A stretch of 64,000 bases of DNA from Verticillium longisporum. Its lineage: Eukaryota > Ascomycota > Sordariomycetes > Glomerellales > Plectosphaerellaceae. Below the pieces are notes generated by a model. That model did not search any database. It had not been told where the DNA came from and saw only the letters and a list, made by a program, of their open reading frames with translations. Position 1 is the stretch's first letter. Each line of letters opens with the position of its first letter. Positions 54,197 through 64,000 of this stretch are shown here, piece by piece. The stretch is taken from positions 2,666,001 to 2,730,000 of the forward strand of contig JAETXT010000008.1 in the NCBI GenBank assembly GCA_019188255.1, in the 5' to 3' direction. The position numbers and the translations under genes are program-made.

Positions 54197-56203
54197 GGCT
54201 AGAGTGAGAGACCCAGGAGCCAGAGCAAACTCTTTCCCCTTCCCCTCCCTGCGAGCTGAGAATGGGGCCCTTCGTCTTGGAGGGGGGGTGGCGAAGGGTC
54301 GGCTAGAGCGAGGCAGGGTGCCAGCTTCCACGGGCACTGAACACCTGTGGGTGCCTTTTCGCCCTGTCTCGCTTCCGAATTCTTGCTGAAACTGCCGCTT
54401 GGCCGCTGTCGGCTGCAGACTGGCCATGCGAGGGCCAGGGCGATGGGCAGTCTCGCCGCTGACGGCATGGCCGTCTTCAGGTGTCAGGCTACGAGGGAGG
54501 GGCCTACGGGGGTAGCACTGGGCAGCTATTGGATGGTAGACGGCGCCAGACGCAAGACGACATGGAAATGTGCCTTTTTCAGGTAGCGATATGTCGGCGG
54601 CAGGGTTTTGGACGTGGGAGGACGTGGTTATTCAGTTGGTCATGGAAACCGAATGTGCCAGTCGGGCGTGAAGCTGAGCGCGGCGTGGTCGGCGATGTCA
54701 AGGGGGCCTTTGAGACATGGAACGGGCAAGTTTGGGTACCCATGGATACCTTTGAAGATTTTCACTCGCAAAAGAGTTTTTTTTGGCTGTACTGGAGGCA
54801 TGTACAGCTGCGACATGGAGTATGTCTGTGGCGTGGTGGCTCACTTCGGCAGATGATTTTAGAGGTGAGGTTCGTCTTCACGATCCTGGCTCTCTCGGAA
54901 TCAATGGTCAATGGAGCCTCTAGCAACTGCCAAGCCCAGTCGTCAAACTCCTACGACTTTCACCCTCACTGAAAAAGCCATTTCCATACGCCGACAGCCA
55001 GGCCTATATCGACAGAGGACTATCTCTCAGCGCGGCGAGAACCAGACTTTATCATAATCTTCGGAGAGCTACAGCATGCCCCGTTTAGAGTGGCATACTC
55101 CCCTCTTACCCCTCTGCTTGGCCGTGCGGTTTTCTTGCCTGTGGCATCTCAGCTGATTGCCAACCGCACGAAAAGAAGTCCGCATTGAACATCGGTCCGC
55201 AGGCGTAGGTGTACCCCCACCCGCCGCGGGACCTTACCGGGTCGCCTGAGAAGTACAGAGACAACTCCCGACACGTGGAGGCAGCGAGAGTACGGGCAGA
55301 GCGAAGGTGGTACGTCTGGTGGAGGTATCGCGCGCGCCAGTGGACAGAGTTTGAACAGTCCTTGAAGGAGTCAACGGGAGGAAAAAGCGGTTCTGGGCCC
55401 CAAAGGCCCCCTCGGCGGAGACGCTAGTGTCTCCGGTGCGGAAGCCGCAATTGGCCCCGGTCGAAGAAACTTGGTGATTATGACGTCTAAACCGCATGTA
55501 TCACGGGCGCTGGCGGAGATAAGCAAGCCACTCCCTTGGCTGGATCGGTACCTGGCGCTGGTCTCTCTCTGGTCGTGGGGCCTGAAAGCCGTCCAAGTTT
55601 CTCGGCCTCGGGTGCTCGCTTCGCTGGATACGGTTGACTCGACGCCCTCGACGCTCAATTTTTCACGCCATGGTTGAGTTCCGAGATACCTCCGCCATTG
55701 GTACCTCGACGTACTGTACCTACACGTTACCCTCGTTGAGTTCTTTCTGCGCCGCCCCCCCTCAAGCGTGGGTAGAGGGTGCGGCAGGTGGGTGAGAGCT
55801 TGTTGGAAAGAGGGGCAACAGCCCAGTTGCAGAGCTTCTGAGAGCTCGATTGGACGGCGGAAGGCGAGTTTGGATGTCTGACTTGGGGGGAGCTTTGCAA
55901 CCAACGCTGGGTGCGCGAAAGAGCTGACGACCCGGATGAAGGCCTTTATATATGGTGTCCTCCCATCTCGTCCTCTCGAGAATGCAGCCGTGTCATCCCC
56001 TCATCTCGAGATTCCGCCATCGCTTGCACATCCCATCGACACATTGCGCCATCGCTCATTGTCCTATCACAAGACTGAGCAGCCCCATTGCCCACCACAA
56101 GAACCCACGACAACCTCTCGTTTGTCAAGCACGTCATCACAAACGTCGCGACAACTGGAGCAGCCCACCGTTAGCACGCCTTCCATCCTTGCCATCAGCC
56201 AAG
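54197..56203. other. 2-kb spacer between prephenate dehydratase and P-loop gene
   Basis: No gene supported. A 163-codon frame at 54481-54972 lacks an ATG start and motifs. A TATA element at 55944-55954 and a CT/CA-rich leader precede the next gene. Confidence 0.55.
55944..55954 (+). promoter_or_regulatory. TATA box of the P-loop/sulfotransferase-like gene
   Basis: TTTATATATGG about 255 bp before the ATG at 56204, with a CT-rich leader between. Confidence 0.55.
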
Positions 56204-57696
56204 ATGACTGTCATCTCGACCTCCAAGAAGCCCATCTTCTGCGCGACCCATCCCCGGGCGTGCTCAACTGCCTTTGAGAGGGTACGTTTTCTGACAACCC
56301 TGGATCGTTGTAGCTAGGGAGAGGGGGAGGAGCCTGAAGAGATTCTTCCCCAAACTCCAATGACCCAGTTGTATTTCACTACCATCGTGTCTCTGATGCT
56401 GATTGAAATTTCAGGTCTTCATGACCCGCAGGGATGTGCTGAGCTGCGTTCATGAGCCTTTTGGCGATGCGTTCTACTATGGGCCTGAGCGCCTCGGCGT
56501 TCGTTATGCCGACGACGCTGAGGCCAGGGAGGCGTCTGGCTTTGCCAATACAACGTATGCCGATGTCCTACAGACCATTGAGGAGTCTAGCGAGGGTGTA
56601 GGTTTCCCCATTTCTCCCAATCGTCTCATGATGGGTGTTGGCGGGCTTGTTGGTGTGGTGCATGCAACCCCGCGATTTCATCGCAAAGTCGTGAAAGCTT
56701 CAATTAGCTTCATGCATGACGCCCGCAAGTGCTGGCGACAACTTTGTGAAGAGCTTCGCGCAACCAAACCTCGGCTTGTCAATTCGCATGCGACATGGAA
56801 TTAAAGCTGCGAAATGCCAATTCATTCTTGCACCTTCTTGCAAAGCTTCTCTGCGGCTTGCGCCCCCGAAGCTCTTTGCCATGCCTGTCACCCACATCTT
56901 CATCCCCGGTCGCATTTCTCACCAAAGGGCCAATGCAGACTAACAAGATTCACAGGGCGCCAAGCGTATCTTCATTAAGGATATCATTCACTACCTCTTC
57001 CCCCCCTCTGGTGCCCCCGCTTCCATCGCACCCTCTCTGGGCGGCGAGAAGTTCACTGAGCCTAACAACCCTACCGTCATCCCCATTGATATCCTCCGCA
57101 AGTTCCAATTCACCTTCCTCATCCGTCATCCTCGCCGCTCCATCCCCTCCTACTTCCGCTGTACTGTGCCGCCTCTGGACAAGGTGACGGAGTTTCTACA
57201 ACTTCGATCCGGCTGAGGCAGGCTACGATGAGGTGCGCCGCTTCTTCGACTTCCTCCTGAAGGAGGGACTCATCGACCGCTCCAACCTGACCGTCATCGA
57301 CGCCGATGACCTCCTCGACGACCCCGAGGGCATCCTGCGCGCGTATTGCAAGCGGGTTGGCCTCGACTTCCACGACGGCATGCTGAACTGGAGCGACGAG
57401 GACACCGCCTTTGCCCAGGACAAGTTTGCCAAGTGGGTCGGCTTCCACGACGATGCTCTGTCGAGCTGCAACCTGAGGGCACGCGACCCCAAGCATGTAA
57501 GTCCAGACCTTTCCTGAGACATGGCAACGTGGACGCATCGGACTGACTCCCACAGAAGAAGGTTCTCACTCGTGAGTCTGAGGATCGCGAGTGGAACGAG
57601 AAGTACGGCGAGAAGGGGGCCAAGTTGATTCGCCAGACGGTGGAGGATAATGTGGCTGACTACGAGCACCTCAAGAAGTTTGCCTTGTCGGTGTAA
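56204..57696 (+). CDS. P-loop NTPase / sulfotransferase-like protein, frameshifted
   Basis: Exons 56204-56281, 56415-56597, 56956-57496 and 57556-57696 give about 313 residues. Introns are 133, 358 and 59 nt with GTACGT, GTAGGT and GTAAGT donors. The start KKPIFCATHPRACSTAFERV is a sulfotransferase-type 5'-phosphosulfate loop (PRSxSTAF-like, with Ala-Cys). GAKRIFIKDIIHYLFP, FTFLIRHPRRSIPSYFR (the 3'-phosphate-binding Arg/Ser pattern) and LTVIDADDLLDDPEGILRAYCKRVGL follow. This is a family common in ascomycetes and usually annotated as P-loop hydrolase or sulfotransferase domain; the substrate is unknown. At 57193-57195 one T too many shifts the frame (VTEF, then YNFDPAEAGYDEV), and the total exon length is 3n+1 as expected for a one-base insertion. 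The product would be truncated if this is real. Confidence 0.8.
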
Positions 57697-58128
57697 TGGC
57701 GGCGAGGGTGTACAGCAGTATCTCGTCTGATTTTTTTTCTTCTTCTTTGCAGGTTGTCTGTTTAACAGTTTATCACGGGTTGGATTGGGATTGAGCACGA
57801 CATTTTGATGATGGCAACCGTCAACGACGAGATCTTGCATACACAGATCACCATCCAATGGCAGTCATGTCAGACTGCCACGCATATACACAGGGCCAAG
57901 GCCATGAATGAATGAACATGTTTAAATCTTTCGTACAATAGTCTACAACAGGCCGGGTGGTGCTGTGCTGAACAACCGCCGTGTGGTAATACAAGCCCCC
58001 GAAGGACGCTCGCAAGCCGCATCGACACATGAGTCGGTCTGCTTGCTGTCTGCTCTCATCTGCTCCCATCTGCTCCCATCTGCTCCCACCTGCTCCCATC
58101 TACTCCCATCTGCTCTGCCCGTTCCTTC

Positions 58129-59052
58129 TCACGCCTCTTTCGCAACAGGCGTCGCTGCGTCGACGACCTGCTCAACCTCAGCCGCCTCGGCGCCCTGCAA
58201 CGCCTTGGCGTCCTCAAACAGCTCGTGCTTGACGTTGGCGCTCCACTCGCTCGCAAAGTTCTTGTCCTGCTGGTCCCTCCAGAAGACCGTCGCCTCGAGC
58301 AGCTGCCTGTCCGCGCTGCCCTCCTTCGGCGCGTCCGTCGACCAGCGCTTGCCGCGGAGTTGGCCGCCGGCCTCGACGAGCGTCCGCTCGGCGGCGCTCA
58401 CCCACAGCCTGCTGCCGCGGCCGCCGCCCGCGAGCACGGCCGCCATGGCGGCAATGGCGTTCTCGCGCTGCTCGTGGATGGCGAAGCCGCGCTCCTTGCG
58501 CGTGCGCGTCGATCGCACGAGCCGGCCCGACGCCGCGTCCTCCCTGGTCCGGAACAGCTTCTCGTCGCCCGAATCTAGCTAGTGGAGCTGCCGGTACTCG
58601 CGCAGCATCTGTCAGGCCGACTGGCCGGCCGTGCCGGCGCCCGCGGGGAACTGGATGAGGGCCATGGGCCGCCACAGGTCCTTGCGGAGCTTGGCCGGGG
58701 TCGACTTTTTCGCGATAAAGGGGAGTTGTTTGAGGGCGTGGTTCGACTGCGTTTGTTCTGCACGTTAGCGTTTCCGGCCCTTTTTGGGGGGTCCCCCTTC
58801 TCTCGTTCTCTCGTTTGGGGGGGCTAGAAGGAGAGCACGCACGTCGAGCTGAGGCGTGTGCGAGTAGATGATCTGATGGGAGGTCAGGTGGTGCCAGACC
58901 CAGATCTGCTCGCCGTGACCGGGGGCGAAGTTGGAGAGTTCGGGCTTGGCCGTCCTGCGTCGTGACCAGGTGTGGCCGTTTCGTACTGTCGTCCGTGGGA
59001 TGCCCGCGCTCAGGGAGAGCTGGGCGAAGCGGAAGATTGGCGCCGAATTCAT
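58129..59052 (-). CDS. mhr1: Mitochondrial Mhr1 / large ribosomal subunit protein mL67, two internal stops
   Basis: In yeast the family has a role in mitochondrial DNA recombination and is also a mitoribosomal large-subunit protein. The start at 59052 gives MNSAPIFRFAQLSLSAGIPR, a basic presequence-like N-terminus, then HGEQIWVWHHLTSHQIIYSH. An intron lies at about 58838-58758 (GTGCTC donor keeps frame; the stronger GTGCGT at 58842 does not), with a CTAAC branch. Exon 2 reads HALKQLPFIAKKSTPAKLRK and LWRPMALIQFPAGAGTAGQS, the diagnostic family core. Then TGA (58614-58612) and TAG (58581-58579) interrupt QMLREYRQLH, where the family has aromatic and Glu residues. The same frame continues another 150 codons to an Ala/Glu-rich C-terminus. 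Either two substitutions are errors or the gene is decayed. Confidence 0.8.
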
Positions 59053-59688
59053 GGTTGCGCGTAGTGCGGGATGGGGGCCACCGTGGATCGTGAAAGGCAG
59101 TCAGTCCCCTGATCTGGCTCAATACTCAATGGCGTTTGGCTGCGCGAACAGAAAAATCCCAGAGCTCCAGCGCCGGGGGGCGCGTGCATTGAAACTGTGG
59201 CTGGACAGTCATGTGACTTTGCGAACGAGCCACAGGCCTGGTCCCTTCATCCCTGCGGTGCTTCACGTGTCGATTAGCACAGCATGACGATCAGCTTCAC
59301 CCCCGCGGTCCCTGGTTGGTCGAACCACCCAGTAGCTTCGGGCCGCTTCTAGTGACGTCGAGGCCTTTCCAGTGCGCTCCCGTCGCTGCCCTACGACAAC
59401 TGGCAGTTGCTGGAAGCATCAGGCTACATCTGGCTTGGCCCACTTCCAACCTGGTCGAGTAGTCTGAATCCCGCCTGACTGCTGCATAAAAGCACTCGAC
59501 CTCGAGGACTCTCTTACGCTTTCTCCCCCAAGAGCAAAGTAATCCAACTAATGATACCCCTCTACGAGTAGAAGACTCATCATTACTGAGCTTCGAAGCG
59601 ACGCACATTCCGCATACTCACGACTACAGATCTCGAAACCCCACACATACACCTTCGCTACATACACACATCACACACCTACGACAAG
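59053..59688. promoter_or_regulatory. Divergent promoter, mhr1 / hsp104
   Basis: 636 bp between divergent ATGs. On the hsp104 side there is a TATA-like CATAAAAG at 59485-59492 and two stress-response elements CCCCT (59106-59110, 59557-59561). A long CT/CA-rich leader precedes 59689. I could not find a convincing array of alternating GAA/TTC heat-shock elements, only scattered TTC and GAA triplets around 59318-59352. Confidence 0.4.
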
Positions 59689-62452
59689 ATGAATTCCCGC
59701 ATGGAGTTCACCGACCGGGCCGAGAAGGCTGTTCAGGATGCCATGGCCCTTGCTGAACAGTATGCCCACTCCCAGCTATTGCCAGTTCACCTGGCCGTCT
59801 CTCTCCTCGACCCCCGCAGACCAGAGTAAGGATCAGCAGAATGGTCCTGCGCCTTCGGCGTCCATGTTCAGGCAGGTCGTCGAGAGGGCGCACGGCGACC
59901 CTGAACTCTTTGACCGCGCGTTGATGAAGTGACTCGTCCGACTGCCCAGCCAGGAACCCCCTCCTGTCGAGGTGTCCGTGACTCCCGGTTTCAACGCTGT
60001 CCTCCACAAGGCCCAGGAGCTGCTGTAGGTTCAGAGAGGCAGCTTCATCGCCATCGACCACCTCATCACCGCACTCGCCGAGGACCACAACATCCAGACC
60101 GCCCTCCGCGAGGCAAACATCCCGAAGCCGAAACTGGTGCAGGACGCCGTTCAACAGATTCGAGGCACCAAGAGGGTGGACAACAAGAATGCAGACACGG
60201 AGGAGGAACACGAGAACCTCGCCAAGTTCACCATCGACATGACGGCCATGGCCCGCGACAGCAACATGGACCCCGTCATTGGTCGAGAGGAGGAGATTCG
60301 CCGAGTCGTCCGCATCCTGTCCCGGAGAACCAAGAACAACCCCGTGCTGATCGGCGAGCCCGGTGTCGGCAAGACGACCGTCATTGAGGGCCTCGCCCAG
60401 CGCATCGTCAACCGCGACGTTCCTGACAACCTGAAGCACTGCAAGCTGCTGTCGCTCGACGTGGGTGCCCTGGTGGCTGGCAGCAAATACCGCGGAGAGT
60501 TCGAGGAGAGGATGAAAGGTGTCCTGAAAGAGATTGAGGACTCCAAGGAGATGATCGTTCTCTTTGTTGACGAAATCCACTTGCTCATGGGCGCAGGATC
60601 GTCCGGTGAGGGTGGCATGGATGCCGCCAACCTTCTGAAGCCCATGCTGGCCCGTGGCCAGCTGCACTGCATCGGTGCTACCACACTCGCCGAATATAGG
60701 AAATATGTGGAGAAGGACGCCGCCTTCGAGCGACGTTTCCAACAGGTTCTCGTCAAGGAACCCACCATTGCCGAGACCATTTCCATCCTTCGAGGTCTCA
60801 AGGAGCGGTACGACCGCCACCACCGCGTCACCATTCTCGACAGCGCCCTTGTGGCTGCCGCCAACCTGGCGGGCCGCTACCTCACTTCTCGCCGACTGCC
60901 TGATTCGGCCATTGACCTGGTCGATGAAGCGTCCGCCGCCGTTCGTGTTGCCCGCGAGTCGCAGCCCGAGATTATCGATTCGCTGGAGCGCAAGCTTCGC
61001 CAGATCATGATTGAGATCGCGGCCCTCGAGAAGGAAAAGGACGAGGCGTCCCAGACTCGCCTCGCTCAGGCGAAGAAGGATGCCAGAAATGTCGAGGAGG
61101 AGCTGGAGCCTCTTCGCCAGAAGTACCTCAGCGAGATCAAGCGCGGCGAAGAAATCCACCTGGCCAAGTCCAAGCTCGACGAGCTCCAGAAGCGTCTGGA
61201 GATCGCAACCAACGACGGCGACCACGCCAAGGCCGCCGACATCAAGTACGGCGCCATCCCCGAACAGCTCGCTGCGATCAAGGAGCTCGAGGCGAAGAAG
61301 GCCGCAGCCGACGCCGCCTTGAGCGCTACTGGCCAAGACACTGGCTCGATGGTTACGGACATCGTGTCTGTCGACCACATCAACGAAATTGTCGCTCGAT
61401 GGACGGGCATTCCCGTCACGCGCCTCAAGACCACAGAAAAGGACAAGTTGCTCCACATGGAGAAGGTCCTCGGCAAGATTGTCGTTGGCCAGAAGGAGGC
61501 TGTCAAGTCCGTCTCCAACGCCATCCGACTCCAGCGGTCTGGTCTCGCCAACCCCAACCAGCCGCCAAGCTTCCTGTTCTGCGGTCCTTCGGGAACTGGT
61601 AAGACGCTGCTCACCAAGGCGCTTGCCGAGTTCCTGTTCGACGACCCCAAGTCGATGATCCGGTTCGACATGTCTGAATACCAAGAGCGACACGCGCTGA
61701 GCCGAATGATTGGCGCGCCACCAGGATACGTTGGTCACGATGCCGGAGGACAGCTGACAGAGGCTCTCCGCCGCAAGCCCTTCTCGATTCTGCTGTTCGA
61801 CGAGGTCGAAAAGGCTGCCAAGGAGGTCCTGACGGTCCTGCTTCAGCTTATGGACGACGGCCGCATCACCGACGGACAAGGCCGTGTTGTCGACGCCAAG
61901 AACTGCATTGTCGTCATGACCTCCAACCTGGGTGCCGAGTACCTCACACAATCCACGTCACCCGACGGCAGGGTCGACGCGGCGACGCGCGAGAAGGTCA
62001 TGAACGCGCTTCGTGGCTGGTTCCTCCCCGAATTCCTCAACCGCATCAACTCGACCGTCATCTTCAACCGTCTCACGCGCCGCGAGATCCGCAACATTGT
62101 CGACATTCGCATCGGCGAGATCCAGAAGCGTCTGGCCGACAACGACCGCAAGGTCTTCATCGACGTGTCGGAGGAGGCCAAGGACTACCTCGGCGCGGCG
62201 GGCTACTCGCCCGCCTACGGCGCGCGACCTCTATCGCGCCTCATCGAGAAGGAGGTGCTCAACCGTCTCGCGATCCTCATCCTGCGGGGCCAGATCCGCG
62301 ACGGCGAGAACGCGAGGGTCGAGCTTATCAACGACAAGATTGTCGTGCTGCCGAACCACCAGGACAGCGAGCTTCCCTCAGAGGAGGATGACGAAGACAT
62401 GGAGGATGCCATTGAGGAGGTCGTCCGGGACGACGAGGACCTTTACAACTAG
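59689..62452 (+). CDS. hsp104: Hsp104/ClpB disaggregase, N-terminal domain disrupted
   Basis: Hexameric AAA+ chaperone that rescues aggregated proteins with Hsp70; cytosol and nucleus; about 920 residues expected. The start [20 protein letters not shown] is the Clp N-domain. At the C-run 59811-59815 the frame moves (LLDP, then [16 protein letters not shown]). In the new frame TGA (59930-59932, after DRALMK) and TAG (60026-60028, after KAQELL) interrupt an otherwise conserved N-domain. From 60029 the frame is open to the stop. AAA1 has GEPGVGKT and LFVDEIH. The coiled-coil middle domain is present, and AAA2 has GPSGTGKT and [43 protein letters not shown] and LPEFLNRIN are intact. The C-terminus is acidic (DDEDLYN), as in cytosolic Hsp104. 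A product lacking the N-domain could start downstream, at MTAMARD (about 60239). Confidence 0.95.
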
Positions 62453-63811
62453 GCGACTCGAGATGTGACTCGAGGGGAGAAAAGTGGTCTTTTATTTCTT
62501 TCTGATGAATTATGAGGCGTTTGAGGTTCAAAAAGGCGTTAGGCACAGCATTCATGTAGATATATATGATGAAACGTCAGTACAAACAAGGGTATAGAGC
62601 TCGTTCAACCCGCTTATTGGAATCGTGAAACAGTTTCGCCTTGCGACAATGTACACGTCAACGTAGCTCGTGTTGTGAGGTAGAGGGTCTGAGTTTACAA
62701 CACCCTCTTCCGAGAAGGTGTCTAGACCAGCATCGACGCTCGACGTCGAGGCAGAGACCGGCACTGGGACGTCGCGCCCTCGCGCTGGCAGCCGAGAAGG
62801 GGGTCTGCTACTGGGCAATGACTGCAGCAGAAGCGTTTATTTCTACGCCTTGAGACTAAGAAACTTTCGCCTCACACTGTAGTCACATCGGCTCGTATCG
62901 TCTGCAGCATCGCTGACGGATCTTTGTCGAAACACACAACGCATTATGGATGCGGTGAGAGGTTACCTGCCCATCCATCGGACACGGGCATTTCTGCTCC
63001 AGGAAACAGACGTTCAAGTCAAAGGTGCGGTCGTGCTAGAGGCACACAAAGCATTGGACCCCCCCTCCTTGGATATACATATAGGCGTGGATGTTGCTGA
63101 TAAGACTGAAGTCGTTACATGGACACCCGAAAGAGAAAGATCTGAGGGCCAAAAACAGCATCGCTAGGGAGGCTGCGCCTCAGCATGTCCTCTGCCATGA
63201 CCTCGCGATACTTGGAACAGGGCCCTCCCAGCGTCAGGGTTATATGGATCGGATGTGCAGTGAACATGGGGAGGGGGTTCAGGGCCAGGAGTGGAGATGG
63301 ACGGGTGGGAGCGCCAGAGGGGCCGCGCGAAAGACGCCTATGTACAGCGATGTTTCAGGTTTTTTAGGGGACAAAGTCTGTGTAAGGCCATAGGTCATAG
63401 GCATGGCGGAAGGAGGGGAGACGGCCTGCTGTGCGATGCGGGGCGCTCAGCTCTTGGCTCTTGCCTCCGTTCCTCAGCCACAGCTCCGTCTACGTCGCTG
63501 GCGACGTTTTTGTGCATGTCCCGTTTCCCGTCTATAAAACGGTTCTTGAGACGGTGTGCGTCAACGGCTTCGGATAATTGCGTAAACACGGTGGCTGCCT
63601 ACTCCTCTCTGGACTTCGACATTGAGCCTCACAGTGGTCTTCACAGGCAAGAGTCACATCGCAGCTCCCGCCGCTCCAATGCTGTCCCTGGACCATTGAT
63701 CTGAAATGATCTCCCACGAAATCACGAGAGCCGGGATTCTTGCCATGCTCTCTTCTCGTCCCTTCTCTCGCTACACCCGCTGACGTGGGTTGCCGCGTCG
63801 CGCTCACGGGT
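62453..63811. other. Spacer between hsp104 and the gene at the right edge
   Basis: 1.36 kb between convergent gene ends. AT-rich hsp104 3' region to about 62600, then nothing recognisable as coding. Confidence 0.55.
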
Positions 63812-64000
63812 TCATTTGGCCCCGAACGTGGAGAAGGAAGACTCGTACTTGGATGCCTCCTCCTCGATGAGCGACGAGTGCGCGGCACTACGAACAACGG
63901 CCTTCACGGGGAACGGCTCATGGAGGGCTTGATGGTTGAGTATCTCGTCGTCGATGGGCCCATTCTGGACACCTCACAGGTCAGCAAACTCTTGATCTAG
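63812..64000 (-). CDS. Unidentified gene, last coding exon only
   Basis: On the minus strand an acceptor (GCTGACC branch, TGTCCAG) at 63966-63965 opens an exon 63964-63812 of 50 codons plus TGA. The peptide reads NGPIDDEILNHQALHEPFPV, continues through KAVVRSAAHSSLIEEEASKY and ends ESSFSTFGAK. Amino-acid composition and the clean splice signal indicate true coding sequence, but I do not recognise the family. The rest of the gene lies beyond the window. Confidence 0.55.

Noticed and set aside
54481..54972. 163-codon plus-strand frame after prephenate dehydratase
   Set aside because: Begins at a non-ATG codon, has no motif, and lies in the expected 3' region and spacer.
59708..61951. 747-codon minus-strand frame opposite hsp104
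   Set aside because: Long antisense frames are common opposite chaperone genes because of codon bias. No domain and no promoter seen.
62552..62818. Minus-strand 88-codon frame after hsp104
   Set aside because: Lies in the hsp104 3' region and shows no conserved pattern.

Overview
The window is nuclear DNA of a filamentous ascomycete, most likely a sordariomycete and probably hypocrealean. The evidence is GC-rich coding sequence, short introns (45-140 nt, with a few longer ones) carrying GTRNGT-type donors and CTRAC branch points, CT-rich leaders, and a euascomycete gene set. That set includes a Zn2Cys6 regulator, bimB-type separase, a Spo76/BimD-type Pds5, a Ste11-type MAPKKK, D-xylulokinase, prephenate dehydratase and Hsp104. 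I saw no tRNA, rRNA, CRISPR array, transposon or virus.

Layout. 1-1.7 kb: Zn2Cys6 transcription factor (minus, 3' end outside the window), followed by 6.5 kb without a gene. 8.3-17.4 kb: separase (minus), a small mitochondrial membrane protein (plus) and a SIRT4-like sirtuin (minus). 17.4-24.4 kb: a mitochondrial-type cation diffusion facilitator and D-xylulokinase (both plus). 25-28 kb: a Thr/Val-rich membrane protein (minus) whose start codon appears to be split by an intron. 28-33 kb: sparse DNA with one small three-exon gene, then a short-chain dehydrogenase (minus). 34.2-37.6 kb: a second dehydrogenase (plus) and a transcription-factor-like protein without a zinc cluster (minus). 40-48.6 kb: PDS5 (plus) facing the STE11 MAPKKK (minus). 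51-57.7 kb: GNAT acetyltransferase, prephenate dehydratase and a P-loop/sulfotransferase-like gene (all plus). 58-62.5 kb: a divergent pair, mitochondrial Mhr1/mL67 (minus) and Hsp104 (plus). The last coding exon of another minus-strand gene lies at the right edge.

The genes are mostly unrelated housekeeping functions in ordinary fungal order, with no biosynthetic cluster. Two cohesion genes, separase and PDS5, lie about 25 kb apart. The four gene spacings that are divergent and short probably share promoters.

The most important caution is sequence integrity. Seven conserved genes carry one- or two-base shifts or nonsense codons, several of them beside short homopolymers, while their protein similarity continues on both sides. 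For essential genes such as PDS5 this looks more like sequencing or assembly error than decay. The stops in Mhr1 and in the Hsp104 N-terminal domain are substitutions and cluster within 1.5 kb, so they need a separate check.
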